DNA of 64,000 nt from Helicobacter rappini (GCF_900198625.1 NZ_FZPK01000005.1:1-64000), one strand, 5' to 3'. Counted from the stretch's first letter, positions 54,399 to 63,798 are shown. Made by a program: numbers and translations. The notes: generated from the letters alone by a model not told the origin.

Positions 54399-55121
54399 AT
54401 GGACAATAAAACTACGCATTTAAGCGATGAGATAAAAAGAGAGATTCTGCAAAATGCTAAAACCATAATGATAGTAGGCTTAAGCCCAGATACAAGTAAG
54501 CCAAGCTATCATGTCGCCTCATTTCTCTTAGAAAAGGGCTATGATATAATTCCAATTTACCCAAAAGGTGGCGAGATTTTAGGCAAAAAGGCTTTCACTT
54601 CGCTTAAAGAAGCATTCATAGATATATCTAAAAAAGGTGTGAAATGCGATATTATCGACATTTTTAGAAAAAGCGAGGCATTACCTTTGGTTGTAAGTGA
54701 GATTTGTGAAATATGGGGATTAGAATCTAGTATAAAAGATTCTTGTGCTAGAGAAAGTGAAATAGCTAGAGATTTAGATTCTAATTATAACGATCAGCAT
54801 TCAGTCGTTAAACTAGGGAAACTAGATTCTATAAATTTTGCACCCCAAAGCCCTGCACCCACCCAAATGGTAGAGAATCTAGACTCTAATAGTCATCATA
54901 TTAAGCATAGTGAAATATCTAATACAGAATCTAAAAAAGATTTTTCACCTATGGCTCAAAATGACAAGATTCTAGAATCCTTTAATACAAATAACCCTTG
55001 TATATGGGTGCAACTTGGATTACAAAATGCAGAAGCAGCTAAAATTGCAAAGCAACATGGAATGCTTTATGAAGAAGATAGCTGCATTAAACTAGAATAT
55101 ATGAGAATCTTTAGTAAATAA
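54399..55121 (+). CDS. CoA-binding (YccU-like) protein with a large insertion
   Basis: The N-terminal part is the Rossmann-type CoA-binding domain: IMIVGLSPDTSKPSYHVASF, YDIIPIYPKG and CDIIDIFRKSEALP. The C-terminal part resumes with NNPCIWVQLGLQNAEAAKIA and ends with the usual ECIK-like SCIKLEYMRI. Between them, at about 108-200, lies an insertion rich in Ser, Asp, Asn and Glu with several LDSN or ESK units, most encoded by AGATTCT or AGAATCT. Normal members have about 140 residues; this one has 240. Ligand and role are unknown in most bacteria. Confidence 0.85.
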   Translation: MDNKTTHLSDEIKREILQNAKTIMIVGLSPDTSKPSYHVASFLLEKGYDIIPIYPKGGEILGKKAFTSLKEAFIDISKKGVKCDIIDIFRKSEALPLVVSEICEIWGLESSIKDSCARESEIARDLDSNYNDQHSVVKLGKLDSINFAPQSPAPTQMVENLDSNSHHIKHSEISNTESKKDFSPMAQNDKILESFNTNNPCIWVQLGLQNAEAAKIAKQHGMLYEEDSCIKLEYMRIFSK

Positions 55122-55473
55122 ATTAAATACTTGTAGATTCTAGAACATTCTTTATTGGCAATATTATTTTCTTGTGTATATGTGAGTTTATCTACCTAAT
55201 ATAACGATTATTTATAAATGCAAAATTCACATTATTGATTTTGAGTAGTATATGCAATTACTGCGTATAGAATCCATTGATTTTCCATCTTATTTCACAC
55301 CAAAAGCACATGCGAAATCTTTGCTTTCAAAATAATGCAAAATTATACAATATGCTTTATACCCTATTTTTTCAACATGCAAGAGTGGTATTTCTGCCAC
55401 AAGTTACTAAGGCTAACTAACGAAATCCTAACCCCACAAATTCTCTTGCTAAGATTCTATTAAAAGATAGAAA
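55122..55473. other. Intergenic region, nothing supported
   Basis: A 27-codon plus-strand frame at 55252-55335 (start MQLLRIESIDFPSYF) has a poor ribosome site and may be a gene fragment. AT-rich sequence with two heptamer-like words. No RNA gene or strong hairpin is seen. Confidence 0.4.
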
Positions 55474-56805
55474 CTAACGCGGTATTTGATTTTGTGAAAG
55501 CATACCTAAAAGGCTTTGTATTCCGCCTTTTTGGCTAAGTTTCTTTGCAAATTTACTTGCTTGGTCAAATTGCTTTAATACACGATTAATATCGCTTACT
55601 TGTAATCCACTGCCAAGTGCTATACGCTTTCGTCTTGAGCCATTTAAAAGGTCTGGATTTTCTCTTTCTTTTTGCGTCATGGAATTTACCATTGCGCGGA
55701 TTATCTTAATCTCTTCAGAGTTATCTAAATCCACATCTTTGAGTGATTTTGCCATATTACCCATGCCCGGAATCATCGACATGAGAGAGCTTACTGAACC
55801 CATCTTTTTGACATTTTCAATTTGATTGAGAAAATCTGTAAATGTAAAAGTCCCTTTTTTAATCTTTTTATGAATATCTTTTGCTTCTTTTGGATTGATA
55901 ACACTTGCTGTTTTTTCCGCAAGACTCGTTAAATCCCCTGCACCCATAAGCCTTGATACAATCCTATCTGGCATAAATAAATCAAGATCGGCAATCTTTT
56001 CTCCCATACCCATAAAACGCAAGGGAATGCCGATTTGATACGCAATAGAGAGAGCTATACCACCTTTTGAATCACTATCAAACTTACTTAAAATCACACC
56101 GCTAATACCTATCTTTTCATGGAAAGTTTGTGCTGTTCTCACACCATCTTGCCCACTTAGAGAATCTGCAACATAGAAAGTATCATGCGGATTTATCGCT
56201 TTTTTAATCTCGGCTAATTCACTCATTAAAGACTCATCAATTGCTAATCGCCCCGCCGTATCATAAATCACAACATCAAATAGCCCATCTTGTGCGTATT
56301 TCATCGCCTCTTTTGCCACACTAACAGGACTATTAGATTCTGAGTGAAACACCTCTGTCTCAATCTGTTCTCCCAATGTCTTTAACTGCGTAACGGCGGC
56401 TAATCTCTGCAAATCACAAGGCACAAGCAAAACCTTCTTATTTCGTGCTTTTAGATAGTTTGCAAGTTTTGCACAAGTCGTTGTCTTACCACTACCTTGC
56501 AAACCACTCATAAGGATATTTGTCGGCGGCTTTTGTGCGTAAGTAAAGCCATAAACTCCACTCACTTCCAAAATCTCTAAAAGAGACTGACTAAGTGCGT
56601 TTAAAAAGCTATCCCTACCTATGCCATTTGCCTTTGTTTTATCCTTTGTTTTTTGCAGAATCTCTTTAGTTGTTTTATGATATACATCATTTTTTAATAG
56701 AGCTTTTTTTAATTCATCTAGGGCTTTATCGAGTGCTTTTTCATCATCACTGAATCTAATCTTATTAATCGCCCCACGAAAGCCATTGCTCAAAGTCTCA
56801 AACAT
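55474..56805 (-). CDS. ffh: Signal recognition particle protein Ffh
   Basis: The GTPase that binds signal sequences with 4.5S RNA and docks at FtsY. The start MFETLSNGFRGAINKIRF has AAAAAGGA upstream; the longer frame adds unrelated hydrophobic residues. The N and G domains have G1 GLQGSGKTTTCAKLA, G3 YDTAGRLAIDE and G4 SKFDSDSKGG. The Met-rich M domain ends with IPGMGNMAKSL, RRKRIALGSGLQVSDINRVL. 443 residues, normal. Monocistronic and divergent from menG. Confidence 0.97.
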   Translation of the reverse strand: MFETLSNGFRGAINKIRFSDDEKALDKALDELKKALLKNDVYHKTTKEILQKTKDKTKANGIGRDSFLNALSQSLLEILEVSGVYGFTYAQKPPTNILMSGLQGSGKTTTCAKLANYLKARNKKVLLVPCDLQRLAAVTQLKTLGEQIETEVFHSESNSPVSVAKEAMKYAQDGLFDVVIYDTAGRLAIDESLMSELAEIKKAINPHDTFYVADSLSGQDGVRTAQTFHEKIGISGVILSKFDSDSKGGIALSIAYQIGIPLRFMGMGEKIADLDLFMPDRIVSRLMGAGDLTSLAEKTASVINPKEAKDIHKKIKKGTFTFTDFLNQIENVKKMGSVSSLMSMIPGMGNMAKSLKDVDLDNSEEIKIIRAMVNSMTQKERENPDLLNGSRRKRIALGSGLQVSDINRVLKQFDQASKFAKKLSQKGGIQSLLGMLSQNQIPR

Positions 56806-56950
56806 ATTTATCCTTTTTATAGCACATAATTTATATACAAAGCTAGAATTATAACAAAATTTTACATAAAACCAAATTATAGCTATCCAATAAACTTCAT
56901 ATAAAAACATGCTAGAATTACAAAAAGATTCTAAAAAGGCAAAAGTGATT

Positions 56951-57694
56951 ATGAATAATAAACAAGAACTCAATATAAAACAGGATTCAAAGCAAGATGA
57001 AATAATAAACATGTTTAATGACATTGCAAAAACCTATGATACAACAAATCGCGTTATGAGTATGGGGATTGATATAAGTTGGCGTAAAGAGGCGTGTAAA
57101 GAAGCTTTTCAAATCCTTAATAAACAAAAGCTAGACATTGCAGATATAGCTTGTGGCACGGGCGATATGATGCTGCATTGGGAGCAATCTAGCAAGGATT
57201 TAGGCATAGAGATAGCAAGTATTGAGGGCATTGATCCATCAAGTGGTATGCTAGACCAAGCTAGAGAAAAGATCCCGCATGGAGTGTTTAAAGTCGCACA
57301 AGCAAATAATCTGCCCTTAGAATCTTGTAGCAAAGATATTATATCCATTGCCTATGGTTTGCGTAATGTCGTGGAGAGAGAAGCAGCATTAAAGGAATTT
57401 TACAGAGTGTTGCGTCCAAATGGTGTGCTTGTGATTTTAGAATTTACCACGCCAAATAAACATAATATATTCTCAAAACTCATGCAATTTTATACAAAAA
57501 ATATTTTGCCAATTGTAGGTGGGCTTATCTCTCGTAATTTTAAGGCGTATCGTTATTTGCCAGATTCTATTGATAGCTTTGTTACTCGTGAGGGCTTAGA
57601 ATCTGAGCTTTTAGCATGCGGTATGCAAATACTTTTTTCAAAAAGCTATAGTGCTAATGTCTCATCTCTACTCATAGCACAAAAGCAAGAGTAA
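56951..57694 (+). CDS. menG: Demethylmenaquinone methyltransferase (UbiE/MenG)
   Basis: Methylates the quinone ring in the last step to menaquinone. AdoMet motifs are IADIACGTGDMMLHW, EGIDPSSGMLDQAREK and CSKDIISIAYGLRNVVEREA, then YRVLRPNGVLVILEF. The start MNNKQELN is preferred with AAGGC upstream; an in-frame ATG 42 bases earlier lies in the ffh promoter region. About 247 residues. It is directly followed by recO (TAA then ATG). With mqnP elsewhere in the window it shows menaquinone as the quinone. Confidence 0.93.
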   Translation: MNNKQELNIKQDSKQDEIINMFNDIAKTYDTTNRVMSMGIDISWRKEACKEAFQILNKQKLDIADIACGTGDMMLHWEQSSKDLGIEIASIEGIDPSSGMLDQAREKIPHGVFKVAQANNLPLESCSKDIISIAYGLRNVVEREAALKEFYRVLRPNGVLVILEFTTPNKHNIFSKLMQFYTKNILPIVGGLISRNFKAYRYLPDSIDSFVTREGLESELLACGMQILFSKSYSANVSSLLIAQKQE

Positions 57695-58312
57695 ATGCAA
57701 GGCTTTATCCTTAAAATCACAAAAAGCATTAGAGAAGATGTGATTGTAAAAGTGCTAACACAAGGGCATTATCACACACTTTATAGATTCTATGGAGCAA
57801 GGCATAATATCCTTTATACAGGGCGAAAAATCGATTTTGAGATAGAGTATCAAGGGGTGCATATACCAAAGTTACGAAACTTAACGCATTTGCCAAAGCC
57901 CTATGAAGTTGAGTTGGATAAGGTGTATGTATGGCAGCAGTTTTGTGCCTTGCTTGATAAGCATTTACATGAAGCAAAGCAGATAGAATCTTTTTATTTT
58001 GAGTTAATGGAGCATAGCGTTACTTTATTACACAGACAAAATGCAAGGCGACTTATTTGCAGTATGTATGCGAGTTTGCTTGAGTTTGAGGGCAGACTTT
58101 ACAGAGAGGATAGTTGCTTTGCGTGTGGGGCTTTGCTGCATGAGTTTGTAGCTCTTACGCGTGGATTTCTCTTTGCATGTCCTAGCTGTGTTACAAGTCC
58201 CATTATTATGCAAAAACAGCTTATGCTTGATTTCTATGAGACAAAGAGTCTTATCAATATCGATGATATAAACTGCGATAGAATCTATGAGGTTGTATTG
58301 CAGGGGTTGTAA
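57695..58312 (+). CDS. recO: RecO-like recombination mediator with a C-terminal zinc site
   Basis: A 205-residue protein of the campylobacterial RecO type. RecO helps load RecA on SSB-coated DNA. The N-terminal OB-like part (MQGFILKITKSIREDVIVKV) is followed by a helical region and a Cys pair motif, CFACGALLHEF then FACPSCVTS, forming a zinc site. It is shorter than E. coli RecO (242). It starts directly after the menG stop, so the two are cotranscribed. Confidence 0.8.
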   Translation: MQGFILKITKSIREDVIVKVLTQGHYHTLYRFYGARHNILYTGRKIDFEIEYQGVHIPKLRNLTHLPKPYEVELDKVYVWQQFCALLDKHLHEAKQIESFYFELMEHSVTLLHRQNARRLICSMYASLLEFEGRLYREDSCFACGALLHEFVALTRGFLFACPSCVTSPIIMQKQLMLDFYETKSLINIDDINCDRIYEVVLQGL

Positions 58313-58325
58313 CTTAATTTCCTTG

Positions 58326-59024
58326 CTATTTTTTTGATAACTTCACAAGGAAACGATATATCTCACTTCCAGCACTTACTTGTATATACATATCCCCAGC
58401 TTTTAGATTCTTATATGGGATAAGTATAAAACCACCTTTAACATCATTTTTTCGTAGTGTATTTTTACGCAAATAATGTGAGATTAAAAATTTCCTTGCA
58501 TTAAAAGATTCAAGTTGCATATTGTAAAAATTCGCCCTTGCAAATGAATAATCATAGAATCTATATGCCATAAAAAAGCCATTATCAAACATAAAAGGCA
58601 TGGGATAAATATGATAGGCATTCATGCTAAAAAAGGGATCACTCACTCTTAGATTTGGGGGTGTAGTCTCTATACCATAGTCATATAGGGCTTGAGAGAG
58701 ACTGAAATTAGAGCGTGATAGGGCTTGAAAGCTATATGGTTTTATGGTCTTCTCATTCAGCACAATGGAGATATTTTCAGTGCTAAATTGTAAAATCTCA
58801 TCACTAAGATTTTCTAAAGCGACATACAATATTAAAGGCACATTATCAAATCCGCCGATTGTCTCTTGTGCGATTTCTATTTGAATCTTGCTTTTTTCCT
58901 GCTTATCTTGCATGATGGCTACGCCATTATTATAGCTTGCTATCTTATCTGGCTTAACCACAAGTGAAGAACACGCCATAAAACACAAACTCACGCAACA
59001 TAAAAAAACGAGTCTCACATACAT
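58326..59024 (-). CDS. Putative lipoprotein of unknown function
   Basis: A 232-residue protein with a signal peptide and lipobox (VSLCFMACSS; the lipidated Cys is about residue 18). The mature part is beta-rich with LILYVALENLSDEILQFSTE and ends with GDMYIQVSAGSEIYRFLVKL. I do not recognise the family; similar-looking envelope lipoproteins are common in helicobacters. It converges on recO, with 13 bases between the stops. Confidence 0.75.
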   Translation of the reverse strand: MYVRLVFLCCVSLCFMACSSLVVKPDKIASYNNGVAIMQDKQEKSKIQIEIAQETIGGFDNVPLILYVALENLSDEILQFSTENISIVLNEKTIKPYSFQALSRSNFSLSQALYDYGIETTPPNLRVSDPFFSMNAYHIYPMPFMFDNGFFMAYRFYDYSFARANFYNMQLESFNARKFLISHYLRKNTLRKNDVKGGFILIPYKNLKAGDMYIQVSAGSEIYRFLVKLSKK

Positions 59025-59195
59025 AAAATTCCTTTAATTTTTTAGTGTAAATGATAGCATATTGTGATACAAGAGTGATATAGATTATCCTATAAAATGA
59101 CAGATAGCTGTATCTTATCAACAAAGTTTAGGTATAAAACTTCTTTATAAAAGTGTATAATTGCGATTATTTTGAGTTATTAAAAAGGAGTTTCT

Positions 59196-59621
59196 ATGGC
59201 AGATGCAATAAGGATTCTATTTGGCGTGAGTGATACAGATGAATGTCGCAAGGCTATCCCAACGATTATAAAGCTTTTTGCAAGACGCAGTGAGATTGAG
59301 CTGACACTGCTGCATGTTACACCTGAAACGATTGTTTTAGCAGAAAGTGGCATTGTGGATTATGCCTCACTAGAGCATGTGCAAGAAGAAGAGTCTCATG
59401 CGATTTTACAAGAGTTTGCAAAGGTCTTTAATAACGAAGGCATTGCGTGTAAAAAGATTCTAAAAAATGGGAATCCTATTGATGTTGTGCTGGAAATTGC
59501 AGATCAATATGATTTGCTTGTGATTGGGGCTAGTGAGTCTTCAATCCTTCATAGAATCTTTAATTCTCACCAAAATGGTTTTATCAACTCATCACCTATA
59601 CCGGTTTTAGTAGCAAAATAG
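59196..59621 (+). CDS. Universal stress protein, UspA family
   Basis: A 141-residue single-domain Usp. The N-terminal strand is IRILFGVSDTDECRKA, and DLLVIGASESSILHRIF precedes the phosphate loop, where the usual G-x9-G-S/T ATP pattern is altered (FNSHQNGFINSS). It may therefore bind nucleotide weakly or in a modified way. Single gene with AAAAAGGAG before the ATG. Confidence 0.85.
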   Translation: MADAIRILFGVSDTDECRKAIPTIIKLFARRSEIELTLLHVTPETIVLAESGIVDYASLEHVQEEESHAILQEFAKVFNNEGIACKKILKNGNPIDVVLEIADQYDLLVIGASESSILHRIFNSHQNGFINSSPIPVLVAK

Positions 59622-59776
59622 CTAAACTTGATTTTGCATTAATTGGGACAGGGTGATAAGATTCTAAGGTTATAGAATCTTGCTTGAACGCAGGGCGATA
59701 GTAAAGAAGCATGAATTTTAGCAATATAATAAAATCAAGTTAAACACATAAAATAAGTTAAACTTTAAGGAACATT

Positions 59777-61075
59777 TTGGCAAAAGTATATTTTAAGACC
59801 TTTGGTTGTAGAAGTAATCTCTATGATACACAAGTAATGATTAGCAACCTTAAAAACCATGAAATCGTAGCAAGTGAAATAGAAGCAGATACCATTATCA
59901 TTAATTCCTGCACGGTAACAAATAAGGCTGATAGGGAAGTGCGTGGGTATGCAAGAAAGTATAGCAGTGAGGGAAAAAAGGTGCTTTTTACAGGTTGCGG
60001 AGTAAAGCACTCTGGTGAGAATCTGTTTAATAATGGGCTTGTAAATGGGGTGTTTGCACATAGTCATAAAGAGAGTATTAATGACTTTTTATCAAGTGAA
60101 AATCGGGTATTTTTGCCAAAAGAGCGGGTAAATAAGCATGTTGATACCACGCTTTTGCCTAGAGTTGTGGGGAAGGTTAGAGCGTTTATTAAGATTCAAG
60201 AGGGGTGTAACTTTGCGTGTAGCTATTGCATTATACCGAGTGTGCGTGGGAGTGCTAGAAGCTTTAGTGAAGCCCATATACTAGACCAAATCAAGATTTT
60301 GGAGCAAAGTGGCGTTACAGAAGTGATACTAACAGGCACAAATATCGGTAGTTATGGGCTTGATACAAAGACACATATTGCGACACTTATACAAAAAATA
60401 CATGATATTTCCGGTATTTTACGCATACGATTAGGCAGCCTTGAGCCAAGTCAAATTGACTCTGCTTTTTTAGAGATTCTAGAGTTAAATAAGCTAGAGA
60501 GACACTTGCATATAGCCTTGCAGCATACAAGTGAATCAATGCTAAAGATTATGAATAGAAAGAATACTTTTGAGCGTGATTTGGAGCTTTTTAATGCGAT
60601 TGCAAGTAAAGGTTTTAGCTTAGGGACAGATTATATTATAGGGCATTATGGAGAGACAAAAGAGATTTTTGATGAAGCGATATGCAATTTAGAAAAGCTG
60701 CCCCTAACGCATATCCACCCCTTTATTTATAGCCCTAGATTTGGCACAAAATCAGCGAAAAATGAACTAAAACTTACACAAGTAAAAGGCGATGTGGCAA
60801 AGGAGCGTTTGCGTAAAATCACAACGATAACGCAGAGAAAAAATCTAGTCTTTAGACAGAATCTTAAAAAACCTTTAAGCGTATTGATAGAGGGTAAAAA
60901 GGCGATAAAAGAGAGAGATTCTAGCTATTTTGTGGGCTTAGATGAGTATTTTAACAAGATGATATTGCCTATTAAAGATGACTTAGATTTAAAAGGCAAG
61001 TGGGTGAGTGTCGATAAATACGAGATTGCGGAGCGGTATAATGTTGGGCTTAGCTATAGTGTGATGCAGGGTTAG
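59777..61075 (+). CDS. mtaB: MtaB-type tRNA t6A37 methylthiotransferase (TTG start)
   Basis: A radical SAM enzyme that adds a methylthio group to t6A37 in ANN-decoding tRNAs. The N-terminal UPF0004 domain has three Cys (FGCRSN, NSCTVTNKADREVRGY, FTGCGVKHS), the radical SAM cluster is CNFACSYCIIPSVRG, and a C-terminal TRAM-like region follows. The INSCTVTNKADREVRG pattern separates MtaB from MiaB and RimO. 432 residues. TTG start with TAAGGA upstream. Three bases lie before the ruvX-rsmH start, so these are cotranscribed. Confidence 0.92.
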   Translation: MAKVYFKTFGCRSNLYDTQVMISNLKNHEIVASEIEADTIIINSCTVTNKADREVRGYARKYSSEGKKVLFTGCGVKHSGENLFNNGLVNGVFAHSHKESINDFLSSENRVFLPKERVNKHVDTTLLPRVVGKVRAFIKIQEGCNFACSYCIIPSVRGSARSFSEAHILDQIKILEQSGVTEVILTGTNIGSYGLDTKTHIATLIQKIHDISGILRIRLGSLEPSQIDSAFLEILELNKLERHLHIALQHTSESMLKIMNRKNTFERDLELFNAIASKGFSLGTDYIIGHYGETKEIFDEAICNLEKLPLTHIHPFIYSPRFGTKSAKNELKLTQVKGDVAKERLRKITTITQRKNLVFRQNLKKPLSVLIEGKKAIKERDSSYFVGLDEYFNKMILPIKDDLDLKGKWVSVDKYEIAERYNVGLSYSVMQG

Positions 61076-61078
61076 TGC

Positions 61079-62863
61079 ATGATTTTTGGTATTGACTTTG
61101 GATTAAAGCGACTTGGTGTGGCAAAAGTGGTGCAAAATATCATCGTGCCTTTAGCCCCTATCATGCGGAAAAATCGCAATCAAGCAAGCAAGGATTTAGC
61201 TAACTTGCTATTAGCACATGAAAGCGATATGAGTAAAATCACGCTTGTAGTTGGTATGCCCCGTGATATGGATATAGATGATGTGGATACAGAATCTAAT
61301 TTAAATATAGAATCTGGCTTGGATATAGAATCTAATAGGGCAGGGCGACATGAAGTCATGCAAAAAAGAATCTCTCACTTTCTTAACCTTATTGATTTTA
61401 GCGGACAGGTAATCTATATCGATGAATCATATAGCAGTAAGGAAGCAAACGAGCGGCTACTTGATAGGGGATATAATAAGCGGAAAAATGCACGAAAAAA
61501 TGGCGTGCTAGATAGCATTAGTGCATGTGTGATTCTAGAGCGATATTTAGAAAGGATTAATTCTTTATCCCATAAAAAAGAAGATAAGCAGAATAGGGCA
61601 GGGTGTGAGTCTATTCTTATAGAATCTAGTGATATGGAATCTAGTATGCCAGAAAATCGCGTAATAGAAAGTTGTAAAGTAGAATCTAGCTTATCGGTAT
61701 CTAGAGTATTTGAAACTAGTGTGCTTGAATCTAAAGATATGGAATCTAAGCATACAGAATCTAAAAATGAAAATTGCCTTACAAATCCATTACAAACTAA
61801 AAATGCTAATAGGGTAGGGGGAACGCTAGATTCTAACTCTACTAATCGTGCAGAACCTAGCATAGATTCTAAACAAATATATGATAAGCAAAAAGAAAAA
61901 TCACCACATATCCCAGTATTGCTAGAGCATATGCTTGATACCTTTGATAGAATCTTTCTTTCTACCCATTCACACTATATAGCAAAAAAGTCGCTCATAA
62001 AGAATAAAGAAGTGCTTATAGACTGCACGCTAGGCTTTGGTGGCATGAGTAGGGCATTATTAGAGCGGTATTCAAACCTGCATATTATAGGCATTGATAG
62101 GGATAGCTATGCGTTAGAGTATAATAGGGAATCTATGGCAAAATTTAAGGATAGATTCCAAACTAGACATGGGGATTTTGCGACTTTACTGCCACAAATC
62201 ATCAAAGAAATAGAAGCAAATGGGGATCATCTTTGTGGAATCTTAGCGGATATTGGCGTGAGTTCATATCAGCTTGATTCTATCGATCGTGGTTTTAGCT
62301 TCCATTCAAACAAGCTTGATATGCGTATGGATAGGACGCAGAGTTTAGATGCGGATATGATTGTAAATACTTATAACAAGTATGAGTTAGAAGAGATTTT
62401 TAAAAATTATGGCGAGATAAGGGAGTATAAAAAGCTAGTAAATCTCATCGTGCAAGAGCGTCAGAGAGGTAGAATAACTGCTGATAGCCTGCAAAATATC
62501 GCATTAAAACTGCATTCAAAAGCCAAAATCCACCCAGCAACGCTTATCTATCAAGCCTTAAGAATTGCTGTGAATGATGAATTAGGACAGCTAAAAAGTC
62601 TGCTTCATTCATGTCAAAATCTACATGAAGTTTTGTTTTGCGTAATCTCTTTTCACTCACTTGAAGACAGAATGATTAAGGAATCTTTTAAGCAATTTGC
62701 AAAAAGCTGTATATGCGATACAACAAGCTTTAAATGTGTTTGCGGGAATAATCATGCCAAAGGATTCTCACTTTATAAAAAACCACTCATAGCAGATAGC
62801 AAAGAAATCGCACAAAACAAACGCTCTCGTAGCGCAAAACTTAGGGCTTTTTATTTTGCATAA
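61079..62863 (+). CDS. rsmH: Fusion of RuvX (YqgF) and RsmH (16S rRNA m4C1402 methyltransferase)
   Basis: One uninterrupted 594-codon frame. Residues 1-165 are RuvX/YqgF, the RNase H-fold nuclease linked to Holliday-junction or 16S rRNA processing: FGIDFGLKRLGVAKV, LVVGMPRDM, YIDESYSSKEA and GVLDSISACVILERYL. An 18-base-period repeat expands it near residue 72. Residues about 166-275 are a Ser/Glu/Met-rich linker largely encoded by heptamers. Residues 277-594 are RsmH: HIPVLLEHML, IDCTLGFGGMS, ADIGVSSYQLD, FSFHSNKLDMRMD, CVISFHSLEDRMIK and a C-terminal RSRSAKLRAF. There is no internal start near residue 277. Both halves act on or near 16S rRNA, so fusion is plausible. Confidence 0.88.
   Translation: MIFGIDFGLKRLGVAKVVQNIIVPLAPIMRKNRNQASKDLANLLLAHESDMSKITLVVGMPRDMDIDDVDTESNLNIESGLDIESNRAGRHEVMQKRISHFLNLIDFSGQVIYIDESYSSKEANERLLDRGYNKRKNARKNGVLDSISACVILERYLERINSLSHKKEDKQNRAGCESILIESSDMESSMPENRVIESCKVESSLSVSRVFETSVLESKDMESKHTESKNENCLTNPLQTKNANRVGGTLDSNSTNRAEPSIDSKQIYDKQKEKSPHIPVLLEHMLDTFDRIFLSTHSHYIAKKSLIKNKEVLIDCTLGFGGMSRALLERYSNLHIIGIDRDSYALEYNRESMAKFKDRFQTRHGDFATLLPQIIKEIEANGDHLCGILADIGVSSYQLDSIDRGFSFHSNKLDMRMDRTQSLDADMIVNTYNKYELEEIFKNYGEIREYKKLVNLIVQERQRGRITADSLQNIALKLHSKAKIHPATLIYQALRIAVNDELGQLKSLLHSCQNLHEVLFCVISFHSLEDRMIKESFKQFAKSCICDTTSFKCVCGNNHAKGFSLYKKPLIADSKEIAQNKRSRSAKLRAFYFA
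61291..61344 (+). repeat. Three in-frame 18-bp repeats led by AGAATCT
   Basis: AGAATCT starts at 61291, 61309 and 61327, exactly 18 bases apart, coding for the six-residue units ESNLNI, ESGLDI and ESNRAG within the RuvX part. More copies of the heptamer occur in the linker at about 61619-61870, in both orientations. Confidence 0.65.
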
Positions 62864-63338
62864 TTATGTTTTGTAGGCTTGGTAAAAACTTGTGTTTTGT
62901 TGGGGGATTTGGAATCTTTGGGGAGTTTGTGGTTATTTTTCTATTTTAGTGAAGTTGAGATTCCATGCATTAAGTCTGTCAATCTACCAAAATAGTGGAA
63001 CTATAGTTTCTAAAACAATTTATTATATTCATGAACCAAAAAATCTCTAGCGTAGATTGCAAACAAAGTTTAGATTCTGTAAATAGGTTTTTTACTCAAC
63101 GATCAATAAGATTTGCAACAAATGTAAAGAACTTAAAGTCTAATTGTCCGTACCCCATTAAAGCTAGGAATCTAACTCCCTAAACACCTTGAAATCTTAA
63201 CATACTAACAAGATGGGGATTTAACTCTTTTTATTTTTACTCAACAACACTTAAAATCAATCAAAGATACTTCCGCATGGGTAGTTTGGCTGTTTGCATG
63301 GAATCTAGCCTTTGTATAGTTTAGTTAAAAGGATTTAT
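62864..63338. other. Region between rsmH and the phage-like genes
   Basis: TTTTTACTCAAC occurs at 63089-63100 and again at 63234-63245. No ORF with a ribosome site is seen, and there is no transposase, repressor or tRNA that would mark an attachment site. The junction between chromosome and phage-like DNA is probably within this stretch. Confidence 0.45.
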
Positions 63339-63458
63339 ATGAGTATTTTTAAGAGAATAAAGCAATATTTCTCTGATTTGTATTTCTGCTATTCTGTGTT
63401 TGAGACAAACAAGAAAAAGATAAGAGAATGGGAGAAAAAGCAAAGGGAGCAGAAATGA
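63339..63458 (+). CDS. Small phage-like protein (39 residues)
   Basis: A 39-codon ORF (MSIFKRIKQYFSDLYFCYSV, then a basic tail EKKQREQK) with AAAAGGA eight bases before the ATG. Its TGA overlaps the next ATG (ATGA), so it is translationally coupled to the following gene. This compact packing is typical of phage early regions. Family not recognised. Confidence 0.6.
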   Translation: MSIFKRIKQYFSDLYFCYSVFETNKKKIREWEKKQREQK

Positions 63459-63796
63459 TTGTATTTGTTTGTAGTCCATATCTTGCAGTATTGCAAGGTA
63501 GAAGAAAGCAAAAGGAAGCATTAAAGCAGGTATATGCTTATGCTAGGGCTGGAAGCAAGGCAGTTAAAGATATGGGTTATACACCTTTATCACCTGTGCT
63601 TTGCTTTAGAGATGTGTTTAATGAGAGTATTGAAAGAGATAGGGCATTGCTTGGGAGTTCTTATCTATTAAGAGTATCACAAGGCATTATGATTGTAAAT
63701 ACACCTTACAATAAATACTCTCATGGCATGAAAAAAGAAATAGAGTTAGCAAAACAATTAGGTTTAAGTATCTATGAATGTGAATATAAGGAGTAA
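63455..63796 (+). CDS. DUF4406/DUF7768-like phage protein
   Basis: A 113-residue protein beginning MIVFVCSPYLAVLQGRRKQK. The pattern VCSPY, PLSPVLCFRDVF, SSYLLRVSQGIMIV and SHGMKKEIELAKQLGLSIYE fits the nucleoside 2-deoxyribosyltransferase-like proteins common in phages and prophages. Such proteins may act on nucleotides or only keep the fold. The ATG overlapping the previous stop has AGGGAG upstream. Function here is unknown. Confidence 0.7.
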   Translation: MIVFVCSPYLAVLQGRRKQKEALKQVYAYARAGSKAVKDMGYTPLSPVLCFRDVFNESIERDRALLGSSYLLRVSQGIMIVNTPYNKYSHGMKKEIELAKQLGLSIYECEYKE

Positions 63797-63798
63797 AT

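Noticed and set aside
61414-61863. 149-codon minus-strand frame inside ruvX-rsmH
   Set aside because: It is the reverse reading of the heptamer-rich linker (LDS/LDST repeats) and has no family resemblance; the plus-strand frame has strong conserved domains.
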